64,000 nucleotides of DNA from Endozoicomonas sp. ISHI1 (GTDB lineage Bacteria; Pseudomonadota; Gammaproteobacteria; Pseudomonadales; Endozoicomonadaceae), in assembly GCF_024606225.1 (NCBI RefSeq), contig NZ_JAGRPU010000002.1, positions 124,001 through 188,000 on the forward strand, read 5' to 3'. A model generated the notes under the pieces. That model was given only the letters and a program-made list of their open reading frames with translations, did not search any database and was not told the DNA's origin. Position 1 is the first letter of the stretch. Each line of letters begins with the position of its first letter. The translations under genes and the position numbers were made by a program. Below are positions 1-9,654 of this stretch, piece after piece.

Positions 1-6
1 GAAAGC

Positions 7-654
7 TTATTTGAGTTGCCAGCTTCTGGCAAACAGTGTTGCCTGCACCCCATCCTGTCGGATTTTTATCCTGACAGGCAGAGTGACTCCGGAGAAGTCC
101 TTGTACTGCAGATATTCAACTTGCCACCCCTTTTGAACGATCAGCTCAGGATACCCCCGGTTATTTAACTGGGTAATAGCCTTACTCTCAGGACTGGGCA
201 GCCCCATAACCCAGTATCGCAGCAGGCTGACAGGTAAATCCCAACCGGTCAGCTCAAAAAGAAGCTTCTCAGGATTGCGGTCTTGATAACGCTTACCCGA
301 GGCTTCCAGCGCTACGAAACCCGGTTGACCACTAATTTTTGCCACCGACTGCCCCAGAGGGCCGTCCAGATAGATGAGATAGCTCTCTTTATTCTGCTGC
401 CATTCCAGGGACAGGGTTCCAGAATCTCCGGGAACTCTCAAACCCATTCGCCCTTTCAGGTTCCAATGACCCAGACCTCTCAGCTGCTTTTGATGAACCT
501 GCCACAGCGACTGACGCTGAGCCTCTGAAAGCCCTTTCTCCGGCTTTGGAGCAATGGCACAGCCAGAGAGAATCAGGGCAAAAATCATAAGAAGAGCCAG
601 TTTTAGCTGTAATGAAGGGTCAGTCAGGTATGAGGAAAAAAACGGTATCTGCAT
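7..654 (-). CDS. lolB: Outer-membrane lipoprotein LolB
   Basis: LolB is the outer-membrane receptor that takes lipoproteins from periplasmic LolA and inserts them into the inner leaflet of the outer membrane. The 215-residue product has a hydrophobic N-terminus ending in a lipobox (ILSGC, Cys about residue 32). The mature part carries LolB-type segments such as WNLKGRMGLRVPGDSG and LEWQQ. The length fits the family (about 200 residues). The start at 654 has a GGCAGG ribosome site a few bases upstream. An internal ATG just before the hydrophobic core is possible but would remove the basic n-region. In relatives lolB is followed by ispE, which would lie beyond the left edge of the window. Confidence 0.93.
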   Translation of the reverse strand: MQIPFFSSYLTDPSLQLKLALLMIFALILSGCAIAPKPEKGLSEAQRQSLWQVHQKQLRGLGHWNLKGRMGLRVPGDSGTLSLEWQQNKESYLIYLDGPLGQSVAKISGQPGFVALEASGKRYQDRNPEKLLFELTGWDLPVSLLRYWVMGLPSPESKAITQLNNRGYPELIVQKGWQVEYLQYKDFSGVTLPVRIKIRQDGVQATLFARSWQLK

Positions 655-734
655 ACAGCCTGCCAGTTTTTGCGTTTTATGAAACAGGCCCTGCGGCCTG
701 TTGTGTTAGATGCATAACAGAGGACTCATCAAGC

Positions 735-2510
735 TTACTTTACGATAGAAACCTTAGGGTCCGCCAGAACATCGCTCTCTTTGTGCTGCCTTTCCAATCG
801 CTCACGGGTCTTTTTCAGAACGTCACTGTCCGGAGTCTTCTGCAAAGCTTCATCCCACAAAGCTCGTGCATCTTGTTTGCGCCCCAGAGCCCATAGCACT
901 TCACCCAGATGAGCAGCCACCTCATGATCGGGATACTTTTCATAGGCTTTTTTGAGATAAACAAGGGCAGCCTGATAGTTACCCAGACGGTACTGTACCC
1001 ACCCCATGCTGTCCATAATGGCAGGGTCATCTTCATCCAGCACATAGGCTTTCTCGATCAACTCTCTTGCCTCTTCAAGGCGGTTGGTACGATCCGCCAA
1101 GGTATAACCAAGGGCATTAAGAGCTGCCGCATTTTCTGGCTGAGACTTAATAATGGCACGCAGATCTGCTTCAAGATCTTTGATTCTTCCCAACTTCTCG
1201 TAGACCATAGCCCGACCATAAACCAGGTTAACATTGTCGGGGTAGCGCAGCACAGCGTCTGAAAACAGTTTTAAAGCATCGTCAAGCTCTCCGCTATTCA
1301 CCAGAATTTCTGTCTCAAGCAAATAAAGCTGCTCAGCATGCACCGGGAATCGGTTGCGATCTTCTTCCAATTGCTGTCGAGCCTCTGCCACTTTACCCTG
1401 CTTGAGCAGCATCTGGACAAGGGCAACCCTTGACGTCATGAACTCCTTGCCTGGCATCACATTCAGAAAATACTCCTGAGCCTGGTCATATTCCCCTTTC
1501 TGTTCCGCCATCCATCCCAGGTAATAATTAGCGGTACTTTTTCTCTGTCCCAGCGCCAACAGCTGTTTAAAGTAGTTTTCTGACTCTGCTACCATACCGC
1601 TTTCAAGAGAAATCAGTGCCAAAGACAACAGAATCTCGACATCATAGGGCGACTGATTCAAAAGCACCTGAAACTGCTCACGAGCTTCACTCAACTTATC
1701 CAGATGAACCAGTGCGCTGGCATAAATCAGACGCAGACGGGGAATATCGGGATACTCCTTGACGGCCTTAGCCAGCATAGCCTCAGCCTCATCACCTTTA
1801 CCCATCTTATTGAGGATCCGGCCTTTGAGTATGATAGCCTTAACGTAGTCTGGCTCCCTGGCAAGAAGCTGATCACAAAGCTTGATCGCTGCTTCTGACT
1901 GATTATCCTGAAGTAGCAAAATGGCCTTACCCAGCTTGAGTGATTGATGACCCGGATAATCCTTGAGTATGCTGTCAAAGGTGCTCAGCAATCGCGCCCT
2001 TTCATCTTCAGGCAGCCCGGAGGCACCGGCTGCGAGAAAATCAAAATTGGCCTCACCCTCCAAAGCCAGCACTTTTCTCATCTGCTCAACGGCTCGATCC
2101 AGCTGACCAGCCCTGATCAGTTCAATAGCGACGGCCTGCAAAGCTGCTGCATTTTTATCATCCAGATTTGCCCAGAGTAATGCAGCATCCAGAGATGCCT
2201 GATGAGCCCCGACCACCTGACTGATTTGATAAGCCCGTTTGGCAATACCCTTATCCTGAGTCTTATGAGCCTGTTTGAGGTAATACCCCAATGCCAGATC
2301 ATAACGTTTACGCTGGCCACCCAGTTCGGCCACAAGCAGATCATAAAGGGTATCAGGTTCAAAAGAAGCTACCGATTCTTGCGGCTCATCACTGACTTGG
2401 GCGGGAACAGATTCAGCAGCCGCGCCGGGCTGTTCTGAATATTGAACTGAAGAACAACCTGATACCAGCATGGCTATCAGCACTAAAGAGAAACCATTAA
2501 GTTTCTTCAT
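735..2510 (-). CDS. TPR-repeat lipoprotein
   Basis: A 591-residue protein made almost entirely of tetratricopeptide repeats, usually protein-interaction scaffolds. The start at 2510 gives a clean lipoprotein signal (MKKLNGFSLVLIAMLVSGC, Cys 19). The reading frame stays open for 40 more codons upstream, but those encode no signal-like sequence. Repeats run from about residue 45 to 570, for example ALNALGYTLADRTNRLEEA and AIMDSMGWVQYRLGNYQAAL. It lies just upstream of lolB in the same orientation and divergent from hemA, the same layout as the TPR gene beside lolB in Pseudomonas-type genomes. An outer-membrane-associated role is inferred; the exact function is unknown. Confidence 0.85.
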   Translation of the reverse strand: MKKLNGFSLVLIAMLVSGCSSVQYSEQPGAAAESVPAQVSDEPQESVASFEPDTLYDLLVAELGGQRKRYDLALGYYLKQAHKTQDKGIAKRAYQISQVVGAHQASLDAALLWANLDDKNAAALQAVAIELIRAGQLDRAVEQMRKVLALEGEANFDFLAAGASGLPEDERARLLSTFDSILKDYPGHQSLKLGKAILLLQDNQSEAAIKLCDQLLAREPDYVKAIILKGRILNKMGKGDEAEAMLAKAVKEYPDIPRLRLIYASALVHLDKLSEAREQFQVLLNQSPYDVEILLSLALISLESGMVAESENYFKQLLALGQRKSTANYYLGWMAEQKGEYDQAQEYFLNVMPGKEFMTSRVALVQMLLKQGKVAEARQQLEEDRNRFPVHAEQLYLLETEILVNSGELDDALKLFSDAVLRYPDNVNLVYGRAMVYEKLGRIKDLEADLRAIIKSQPENAAALNALGYTLADRTNRLEEARELIEKAYVLDEDDPAIMDSMGWVQYRLGNYQAALVYLKKAYEKYPDHEVAAHLGEVLWALGRKQDARALWDEALQKTPDSDVLKKTRERLERQHKESDVLADPKVSIVK

Positions 2511-3235
2511 GAATGGTATGCCTTTACCCGTTGGAAATAATGTCTGCACTGAAGCCTGCAGTCCCGGATGGATCAGCATTGAACTGTGGCCTTCTTTATC
2601 ATGACATACGCAAATTATTGTGAAAAACATTTTGCAAAAGAGCCTGCACAGTAAGACCCTACAAAATATTTATCTTTATTATGGGTATGACTGGATACAT
2701 CCGGGTTTGCAGTTGTTGCCGTTCCATAGGAGAATTGATCGGCCAAAAGAGCTGTTAAAACAGAGCAAAGCTCAAGATTCTTTGTTGACCTGAGTGCGCC
2801 GCTCCCTGCTGATGCAGTGTGTCAACAGAACCGGAGCCATGCACTGAACGAAGCTCTGACAATAAACTGCGGACTATCTGATATTTATCATCTGTCTGGC
2901 ATGACAGGTATTCCCTCTGCTTTTATTGAAACAACCACGTATTGAAACAATCGTGGGATGGCAAAAGCCGCATAGGCCACCTAAATACCCGAAACGAAAA
3001 TTTCGATCTGCTTCAGGTGGCAGAATTCAGGGCACAGGCAACAGCCTGCTGTCCGGTGTTGTAAAATACTGTACGGTCAATAATAGCAGTGACTCTCAAA
3101 CAGACAGCCCAATCTTTCGTCAGAAGGCACGGAGACTGGATTGAATAAATGAACCTTCCAACTAAGAAGGCAGCCCTAAGTACCTCGCCAGGTATTTAGG
3201 ACTGATTAGAGCGTAAGAAAAGGCAACAGGACTAT
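2511..3235. other. Divergent intergenic region between the TPR lipoprotein gene and hemA
   Basis: About 725 bases with no convincing gene. It must hold the leftward promoter for the TPR-lolB genes and the rightward promoter for hemA. A 72-codon open frame at 2926-3144 has low-complexity content and no recognisable motif, so I do not call it. The only clear structure is the hairpin just ahead of hemA, listed separately. I could not assign a convincing -35/-10 pair. Confidence 0.5.
3171..3204 (+). promoter_or_regulatory. Stem-loop in the hemA 5' leader
   Basis: CCTAAGTACCT (3175-3185) and AGGTATTTAGG (3190-3200) form an 11-bp stem with one G-U pair and a CGCC loop. After one C/A mismatch the stem extends by three more pairs (CAG/CTG). 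No T-run follows, so it does not look like an intrinsic terminator. It ends about 31 bases before the hemA start codon, placing it in the leader. A role in hemA mRNA stability or translation is inference. Confidence 0.5.
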
Positions 3236-4522
3236 ATGGGGTATCTTACCGCCGGTATCAATCACAGAACTGCACCCGTCGCACTCAGGGAGCAGGTCGC
3301 TTTTTCACCTGAGCAACTGCCTGAGGCGCTTCAGGATGCCCGCCATTTCATGCATACCAATGAAGTAGCCATTCTGTCTACCTGTAACCGGACAGAACTA
3401 TACTGTGCCAGCAACGCCGACTATCACAAAGCTCTCGAATGGCTGACTGGCTATCACAATCTGGATCAGAAGTTGCTTAACCAGCACAGTTACATCCATC
3501 ACGACAAAGCCGCTGTTCGCCATATGATGAGAGTGGCCTGCGGCCTCGACTCCATGGTTCTGGGAGAACCCCAGATTCTTGGTCAGATGAAGTCAGCCTA
3601 CGCCCAGGCCCAGGAGGCCGGGACTATTGGCTCACTGCTTTCCAGGCTATTCCAATACTGCTTTACTACCGCCAAACAAGTTCGAACCAACACTGCCATT
3701 GGCAGACAACCCGTTTCCATAGCCTACGCAGCCACTACCCTTGCCAAACAAATTTTTGCTGACCTTTCTGAGAACACCGCGCTACTGATTGGTGCGGGTG
3801 AAACCATCGAACTGGTCGCCAGACACCTTCACCAGCAAGGCCTTAGAAACATCATTGTCGCTAACCGAACCATGAGCCGGGCGAAACTGCTGGCTGACAA
3901 GTTCGATGGCAAGCCCGCCCTGCTTTCAGACATTCCTCACTTACTGCCAGCCGCTGATATTGTGGTCTCCTCTACCGCCAGCCCGGTCCCCGTCCTGGGT
4001 AAAGGCAGCGCCGAAAGAGCGATTAAAAAGCGCAAACACCGCCCCATATTTATGGTGGACATTGCAGTTCCCCGCGATATTGAACCTGAAGTCACTGAAT
4101 TGCCAGACATCTTCCTTTATACCGTCGATGATCTTCATGACGTTATTCAGGATAATATGCAGCAGCGACAGGATGCCGCCAGGGAAGCTGAGCTGCTGAT
4201 CGAAACCGGCGCTTTTGAATTCATGAGCCAGCTGCGCTCACTGGATGCTGTGAATGTTCTGCGCAGCTATCGACAAAATACTGAGACACTCAGAGACATT
4301 GAACTTGAAAAAGCCATGCTGTCTCTGGCCAATGGCATTCCGGCCGAACAGGTTTTGACTCAATTTGCCCGGTCACTGACCAACAAGCTCATGCACACGC
4401 CCAGCGTGGAATTAAAGAAAGCAGCTGCAGAAGGTCAAAACAGCCGACTGGAGTGGGCCGAAGAGCTGCTGGGTATTCATCGCCGTTATGAAGAACGCGC
4501 TAAAGAGCCTAATCACTCTTAG
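3236..4522 (+). CDS. hemA: Glutamyl-tRNA reductase
   Basis: This NADPH-dependent enzyme reduces glutamyl-tRNA(Glu) to glutamate-1-semialdehyde, the committed step of tetrapyrrole synthesis by the C5 pathway. The 428-residue length is typical. The nucleophile is Cys50 in [12 protein letters not shown], followed by the family signature [20 protein letters not shown]. The NADPH-binding domain holds ALLIGAGET, and the C-terminus is the helical dimerisation domain. It heads the classical gammaproteobacterial hemA-prfA-prmC run, and another haem gene (hemH) follows at 6725. A stem-loop lies in its leader. Confidence 0.98.
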   Translation: MGYLTAGINHRTAPVALREQVAFSPEQLPEALQDARHFMHTNEVAILSTCNRTELYCASNADYHKALEWLTGYHNLDQKLLNQHSYIHHDKAAVRHMMRVACGLDSMVLGEPQILGQMKSAYAQAQEAGTIGSLLSRLFQYCFTTAKQVRTNTAIGRQPVSIAYAATTLAKQIFADLSENTALLIGAGETIELVARHLHQQGLRNIIVANRTMSRAKLLADKFDGKPALLSDIPHLLPAADIVVSSTASPVPVLGKGSAERAIKKRKHRPIFMVDIAVPRDIEPEVTELPDIFLYTVDDLHDVIQDNMQQRQDAAREAELLIETGAFEFMSQLRSLDAVNVLRSYRQNTETLRDIELEKAMLSLANGIPAEQVLTQFARSLTNKLMHTPSVELKKAAAEGQNSRLEWAEELLGIHRRYEERAKEPNHS

Positions 4523-4627
4523 CTATGCCTGGCCTTGTCACTACCGGGCTGGAACTCAGTCAGAAGTTATCGAATCCCTGTATAACCCATCAGGTTCACA
4601 CCTGAACCAAGAATTGATTAAATCCAA

Positions 4628-5725
4628 ATGAAAGATCCCAACCTGGCCAGCCTGAGCACCAAACTTGAAACCCTGCTGGAACGCTTCGAGGAGCTGAGCG
4701 CTTTGCTGAGTGACCCGCTAGTGATTGGCAATCAGGACCAATTCCGTAAACTCTCCAGGGAATACGCCGAACTTGAACCGGTTGTTAATGCCTACAGGGA
4801 GTACGACCAGATTCAGAAGGATCTGGAAGACGCCCAGGCTATGAAAGATGATCCGGAAATGACAGACCTGGCTGAGGAAGAGATCCAGAGCTGCGAAGAA
4901 AAGCTGCCAACCCTGGCTCAGGAGCTGCAATTGCTGCTTTTGCCCAAGGATCCGAGGGATAACAACAACACTTTTCTGGAAATTCGTGCCGGCACTGGCG
5001 GTGACGAGGCGGCTATTTTCGCTGGTGACCTGTTCCGGATGTACTCCCGTTTCGCTGAAAAACGCGGCTGGAAAATCGAAGTCATCAGCGCCAATGACGG
5101 CGAACACGGCGGCTATAAGGAAATTATTTCCCGCGTGGTCGGCAACAATGTTTTCGGCCATCTGAAATTTGAATCCGGTGCTCACCGGGTTCAGCGCGTG
5201 CCTGAAACAGAATCCCAGGGACGTATACACACATCAGCCTGTACCGTCGCCGTCATGGCAGAACCCGACGAGCAGGAAGCCATTGAGATCAAGAAGGAAG
5301 ATCTTAGAGTCGACACCTACCGCTCATCGGGAGCCGGTGGTCAGCACGTGAACACCACCGACTCCGCCATTCGACTGACCCACCTGCCTACTGGCATTGT
5401 GGTTGAATGTCAGGACGAACGTTCACAACACAAGAACCGGGCCAAGGCTATGGCCCTGCTTTCTGCAAAACTGCAGGATGCTCAGGAGATGGCCGCCGCC
5501 AAAGCGATCAGCGAAACCCGTAAAAGTCTGGTCGGCAGTGGCGATCGCTCCGAGCGAATAAGAACTTACAACTACCCTCAGGGCAGGGTCACTGATCACC
5601 GCATCAACCTCACGCTATACAAACTGCCAGAGATCGTCGAAGGCGACCTGGATCCTGTCATTAACCCCCTTCTTCAGCAACATCAGGCAGACTTGCTGAC
5701 AGGCCTATCCAATGAGCAGGATTGA
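4628..5725 (+). CDS. prfA: Peptide chain release factor 1
   Basis: RF1 recognises UAA and UAG stop codons on the ribosome and triggers peptide release. The 365-residue product carries the RF1-type codon-recognition tripeptide PET (residues 192-194, in [12 protein letters not shown]) and the universal GGQ motif (237-239, in [10 protein letters not shown]), whose Gln enters the peptidyl-transferase centre. Its last codons overlap the next gene, prmC, whose product methylates that Gln, so the two are probably translationally coupled. A short GGTTCA/TGAACC hairpin at 4593-4608 lies upstream of the start. Confidence 0.98.
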   Translation: MKDPNLASLSTKLETLLERFEELSALLSDPLVIGNQDQFRKLSREYAELEPVVNAYREYDQIQKDLEDAQAMKDDPEMTDLAEEEIQSCEEKLPTLAQELQLLLLPKDPRDNNNTFLEIRAGTGGDEAAIFAGDLFRMYSRFAEKRGWKIEVISANDGEHGGYKEIISRVVGNNVFGHLKFESGAHRVQRVPETESQGRIHTSACTVAVMAEPDEQEAIEIKKEDLRVDTYRSSGAGGQHVNTTDSAIRLTHLPTGIVVECQDERSQHKNRAKAMALLSAKLQDAQEMAAAKAISETRKSLVGSGDRSERIRTYNYPQGRVTDHRINLTLYKLPEIVEGDLDPVINPLLQQHQADLLTGLSNEQD

Positions 5726-6569
5726 CCAGACCCTCAGTGAAGCCACTCAACGCCTCACTGACAGTCATGCCGCCCGAAGGGAACAAAGCGACACAGCCCG
5801 TCTTGATGCCGAAGTTCTGCTCTGTCATGTGTTGGACAAACCTTACAGCTACCTGTTCACCTGGCCTGAAAGAGAATTGACTCCCAAACAGGCCGGACAG
5901 TTTGAATCAATGCTGGCACAACGGATACAGGGAACACCTGTCGCTTATATAACGGGAGAGAAAGAGTTCTGGAGTCTGAAACTTAATGTTTCACCTTCCG
6001 TACTGATCCCCAGACCCGACACTGAACGATTGGTAGAACTCGCCCTGTCCATACCCGTTGCAGAACAGGCAACCGTTGCCGATCTCGGCACAGGCAGTGG
6101 CGCCATTGCTTTGGCAATGGCTATCGAAAGACCTCACTGGGTGGTGATTGGCGTTGACAGGCTACCCGAACCAGTCGCCATCGCCAAAGAGAACGCCGCC
6201 CTCAACCGGATCAGCAACGTATCGTTTGTGAAGGGTGACTGGTGCTCGCCCCTGCCGGGCCTGCTCGACATGATTGTCAGTAATCCGCCGTATATCCGTG
6301 AAGACGATAAGCACCTTATTCAGGGGGATGTGCAGTTTGAACCCAGATCAGCACTGACAGCGGGCAAAGACGGTCTTGATGATATACGCACCATCAGTCA
6401 GCAAGCCTTCGAGAAGCTGAAACCGTCTGGTTGGTTATTGTTTGAGCACGGTTACGATCAGGGCAGTGATATCCGGATCATTCTGGAGGCTAATGGATTT
6501 ACCGCCATTAGCACACAACAAGACTTATCTGATCAGGATCGAGTCACTCTGGCGCAAAAACCTGCTTGA
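5712..6569 (+). CDS. prmC: Release-factor glutamine N5-methyltransferase
   Basis: PrmC (HemK) transfers a methyl group from S-adenosylmethionine to the Gln of the GGQ motif of RF1 and RF2. The protein is 285 residues. It has an N-terminal helical domain, a SAM-binding loop ([16 protein letters not shown], about 123-138) and the catalytic NPPY motif (191-194). The start ATG lies inside prfA and gives a 14-base overlap, as is usual for this pair. Confidence 0.97.
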   Translation: MSRIDQTLSEATQRLTDSHAARREQSDTARLDAEVLLCHVLDKPYSYLFTWPERELTPKQAGQFESMLAQRIQGTPVAYITGEKEFWSLKLNVSPSVLIPRPDTERLVELALSIPVAEQATVADLGTGSGAIALAMAIERPHWVVIGVDRLPEPVAIAKENAALNRISNVSFVKGDWCSPLPGLLDMIVSNPPYIREDDKHLIQGDVQFEPRSALTAGKDGLDDIRTISQQAFEKLKPSGWLLFEHGYDQGSDIRIILEANGFTAISTQQDLSDQDRVTLAQKPA

Positions 6570-6724
6570 ACAGGAGCCAGATCAGTGCATTTCCCCTATG
6601 CTGACCTTTGGTTATACTCCATAGCTCTGATCTGAAGCATCAAACCATTAATCCGTCATGTGCGATAGCGAAGCCTTTTCGCATCTGACACTGAAAGATT
6701 TCTCAAGGTACACAGGAAGTAGGG

Positions 6725-7747
6725 ATGGAAAATACCGGAGCATTGCTGGTTAATCTGGGTTCACCCGATAGCCCGCATGAACAAGATGTACGACGCTATC
6801 TGAATGAATTTCTGATGGATAGTAACGTCATCGATATGCCCTGGCTAGTACGGCGCATGATTGTCAGCCTGTTTGTTCTGCCCAAAAGACCGGCTCAGTC
6901 CGCCAGAGCCTACGCCTCTGTCTGGACTGAGAAGGGCTCACCTCTGATCAATATCAGCAAAGACCTTCATAAAGAAGTCCAGAAGTTGACCTCCATGCCA
7001 GTAGAGTTAGCCATGCGTTATGGCAACCCTGACATGGAGAGCGCCCTGGTCAGACTGGCGAGCAAACCCGAGATCAAGGAGGTTCTGCTGTTCCCTCTCT
7101 ACCCACACTTCGCCATGTCGACCGTCAAGACAGTAGTAGAGAAGGCTGAAAAAATCATCAAAGAATACGAACTGCCGGTGTCATTGAAAATTCACCCCGT
7201 GTTTTACGATCAGGATGCCTACATTGATGCACTGGTTGAAAGCGCAAAAGAGTATCTGGAGAAAGATTACGATCACATCGTGTTCAGTTATCACGGTGTT
7301 CCGGAAAGACACATTCGCAAGGATGACTGCACAGGTTCGCACTGCCTTAAATCCGACGACTGTTGTCAGAAAGCATCACCTGCTCATCGCAGCTGCTATC
7401 GACATCAGGTATACAGAACCACGGCCTGTTTTGTTGAGAAAGCCCACATTCCAGTGGACAAATACTCTGTCGCCTTCCAGTCAAAGCTGGGAAGGGATAA
7501 ATGGTTGGAACCTGCTACCAGCAGTACGATTGAATCACTGGCACAGCAGGGTATGAAGAGGGTTCTGGTCATCTGCCCGGCATTCGTAGCTGACTGTCTG
7601 GAAACCCTTGAAGAGATTGGCATGGAAGCGAAAGAGGACTTCATTGCGGCTGGCGGTGAATCCCTGGAGCTCATTCCCTGCCTGAATAGCCACCCAGCCT
7701 GGACGAAGCTGGTCAGTCAATGGCTTGAGAAACCGCTTCAGAGTTGA
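6725..7747 (+). CDS. hemH: Ferrochelatase
   Basis: HemH inserts ferrous iron into protoporphyrin IX, the last step of protohaem synthesis. The 340-residue protein begins with the family pattern GALLVNLGSPDSP, carries the active-site His190 in FSYHGVPERH, and ends with CPAFVADCLETLEEI. Between them is a cysteine-rich stretch (Cys 202, 207, 213, 214, 224; DCTGSHCLKS-DDCC-SCYR) that the E. coli enzyme lacks. Similar Cys-rich stretches occur in some other bacterial ferrochelatases and may bind an Fe-S cluster. An AGGAAGTAGGG ribosome site precedes the start. It is convergent with the next gene. Confidence 0.96.
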   Translation: MENTGALLVNLGSPDSPHEQDVRRYLNEFLMDSNVIDMPWLVRRMIVSLFVLPKRPAQSARAYASVWTEKGSPLINISKDLHKEVQKLTSMPVELAMRYGNPDMESALVRLASKPEIKEVLLFPLYPHFAMSTVKTVVEKAEKIIKEYELPVSLKIHPVFYDQDAYIDALVESAKEYLEKDYDHIVFSYHGVPERHIRKDDCTGSHCLKSDDCCQKASPAHRSCYRHQVYRTTACFVEKAHIPVDKYSVAFQSKLGRDKWLEPATSSTIESLAQQGMKRVLVICPAFVADCLETLEEIGMEAKEDFIAAGGESLELIPCLNSHPAWTKLVSQWLEKPLQS

Positions 7748-7835
7748 TTCCGGGATGAGCTCGGCAAGCTTTTTCAGCATGTCGGATTTCAGTGAGTCGG
7801 GCTCATGGCCGCCTTTTTCAGGACTTTTAGCGTTT

Positions 7836-8519
7836 TTACCTACCCTGCTGGCTGATGCCGCCTGAGTTTGGCATGTCGTACAACTCATCAATAAACTCTC
7901 TCGGAAACAGGCCATTTCTGATGCAATCCTTAATGATGGGTGTCACTGTTAAGCATTGATGACGGAGCACATCTTTAATTTCGAGAAAACTATTCATATC
8001 CTGAAGCTTCCAGGCGCCGACCGCCCCTTTGACTGATGGCAGGCGTTTTAATTGACTAAACAGCATGGCATCACTTAAATGAACATTGATTTTGATTTCA
8101 ACGTTCCCAAGCAGTTCGTCCTCCTTTACTGAATGTGCATTACCGCCATATCTGCCTAAGAAGATGGGTTCATAAAGTAGTCTTTCCCAACTATCCCAGT
8201 TCCATTGATCCGGGTCGGTGCAGTTGTCAACGTTGCTGTTAACGCTACCGGTTGATGAAAGTCGCGTGTCTGTTAGACCAAAAGTCTCTATCAAATAGTT
8301 AGCCAATGATTTGGCGAGCTCTTTTGGCTGACATTGATGCTCCTCCGACGTCGTTATGATAAGTCTGTGAGCCTTCTCTTGAACGGTCGTTTCAAGAGAA
8401 CGAAACCGTGCCCGATCAGCGAGCATGACGCTCTCATAAGAAGGGGGCTCAGCAGTACCACTTTCATAGCCAGGGGGCAATGTTTGGCCAGCGTTGGCAG
8501 TAAGTTCGTTTCCATTCAT
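7836..8519 (-). CDS. Hypothetical protein with two N-terminal PPxY motifs
   Basis: I do not recognise this 227-residue family. The N-terminus holds two near-copies of a PPxYES motif, PPGYES (residues 15-20) and PPSYES (25-30), ten residues apart. In eukaryotic and viral proteins PPxY motifs bind WW domains such as those of Nedd4 ubiquitin ligases; such motifs are rarely so clean in bacterial proteins. The rest appears globular, with a WNWDSWERLLYEP segment and no signal peptide or membrane segment. The start has a strong AGGAG site nine bases upstream. The gene stands alone between hemH and a lipoprotein gene. A secreted, host-directed role is inference from the motif and from the T3SS elsewhere in the window. 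Confidence 0.7.
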   Translation of the reverse strand: MNGNELTANAGQTLPPGYESGTAEPPSYESVMLADRARFRSLETTVQEKAHRLIITTSEEHQCQPKELAKSLANYLIETFGLTDTRLSSTGSVNSNVDNCTDPDQWNWDSWERLLYEPIFLGRYGGNAHSVKEDELLGNVEIKINVHLSDAMLFSQLKRLPSVKGAVGAWKLQDMNSFLEIKDVLRHQCLTVTPIIKDCIRNGLFPREFIDELYDMPNSGGISQQGR

Positions 8520-8747
8520 TATCTATTCTCCTTTTTTCAGCTTATTGTTTAGCCCAACGGACTCTTGGAACATCATTACTGAATCAGACAATCATTACTG
8601 GGAAAAATTCCGCACGGGACACTCCCACGTGGTATTTTGTTTTGTCTGTGAAGACCTCCGGCTTCAGGTTTCCCGGTGTATGATTATCCAGTCTACCCGC
8701 AGTATTAACCGATAATTCCACGGGCAACAGTCGAGAAGAATAAAGAC

Positions 8748-9317
8748 TCAGGCCTGTTTCAGAAAACTTTTCAACCTCGGGTCGTCCAATGCTCTGCTTA
8801 GAACATCACTAAGCACTTTATTGACCAACTCCTCGTTCTTTTCATCCGAGGGTGCCTTGGGAACACGCTCACCGATTTCACTGGAGTAGGCGCCTTCGAA
8901 ACGCTGACCCTCTTTGACCACCCTGACCCGTACTTTTGCTTTCAGATCCACCTGGGTAATGTAGCTACCTTCAGGCACCTTGTATTCCAGATCATCGAGA
9001 TAAACCTGGAACTGTGGGACATCTTCAGACTCAGTCACTCTTAACCCCATCTCTCTCAAACCCAGCTCAACTGCCGAGCGAATAGCCAGCGTCAGGCGGT
9101 CATTGGTCGTGATGGCATTGGTGCTTGAATAAACCCCTCCCCGATGGCCAAGAGAGCGGGACAACCGTTCATCGTAAACGGTCACACTGACCGTTCCCTG
9201 TAACGGCTCGACAGGCTTTTCCACAGCAATTTTGGGGGTTACATCCACTTCCTGAGGGCTCAGGGCACATCCGCCCAGGGCAAGAGCTCCCAGTATAATA
9301 AGCGACGTTTTTTTCAT
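8748..9317 (-). CDS. YajG-family lipoprotein
   Basis: A 189-residue predicted lipoprotein. The chosen start gives MKKTSLIILGALALGGC with the lipid-attachment Cys at 17. The open frame extends 34 codons further upstream, but that part is arginine-rich and not signal-like. The mature protein resembles the YajG family (VTVYDERLSRSLGHRGGVYSS, then a β-rich domain with YITQVDLKAKVRVRV). YajG proteins are outer-membrane lipoproteins of unclear function. It is transcribed away from leuA. Confidence 0.8.
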   Translation of the reverse strand: MKKTSLIILGALALGGCALSPQEVDVTPKIAVEKPVEPLQGTVSVTVYDERLSRSLGHRGGVYSSTNAITTNDRLTLAIRSAVELGLREMGLRVTESEDVPQFQVYLDDLEYKVPEGSYITQVDLKAKVRVRVVKEGQRFEGAYSSEIGERVPKAPSDEKNEELVNKVLSDVLSRALDDPRLKSFLKQA

Positions 9318-9597
9318 GAGTCCGGCTATCCTATGGTGGGCGGGATGCCCTTGGCGAAAGAAAATTGAGTCGATGCAAATCCTATCCAGTCTCGAAAACC
9401 GGATCAACCGGCTTGGCAAAGCTGTTCATAGAGGATATAGTTCGAACCATCGAATCCATAAACAACCTTACGCTGATTCCAGAACGCTGAGCGTGATTAC
9501 AATGCCTATAGCGAACGATAAGCAACGGTCCGGAATCCTCCGGGTCTCTGACAATGGCGACAGCAATGTGCGGGCATCAGCTTCCCGCGAGACTGTG

Positions 9598-9654
9598 GTG
9601 TCTACTCCCAAATCTATCTTTCGTCCTTCCCGCCTACTACTCCTGCTGCCTTGA
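9598..9654 (+). CDS. Candidate leucine leader peptide of leuA
   Basis: A short reading frame starting at GTG 9598 (or the adjacent GTG at 9595) ends RLLLLLP-stop, with five consecutive leucine codons (cta cta ctc ctg ctg, 9634-9648). It ends about 210 bases before leuA, the gene for leucine synthesis. Runs of Leu codons in a short peptide ahead of leuA are the hallmark of ribosome-mediated attenuation. Downstream are GGCC-GTCT-GGCC and two mutually exclusive small stems (CTCTG/CAGAG and CTGAC/GTCAG, 9696-9713). I see no clear T-run, so the terminator half of the attenuator is unproven. The start codon is uncertain. Confidence 0.5.
   Translation: MSTPKSIFRPSRLLLLLP

Noticed and set aside
2926-3144. 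72-codon open frame between the TPR lipoprotein gene and hemA
   Set aside because: No motif, no good ribosome site, unusual composition; it lies in a region expected to hold promoters.
4718-5230. 170-codon minus-strand frame inside prfA
   Set aside because: Antisense shadow of a conserved gene; no motif.
7535-7915. 126-codon minus-strand frame overlapping the ends of hemH and the PPxY gene
   Set aside because: Most of it is antisense to conserved hemH codons. A frameshifted C-terminal extension of the PPxY protein (region KSPEKGG...ESTLKRFLKPL) is conceivable but I have no support for it.
9316-9654. 112-codon frame upstream of leuA read as a full protein
   Set aside because: Its N-terminal part is antisense to the YajG-type gene and shows no protein-like pattern; only the Leu-codon end is kept, as a leader peptide.
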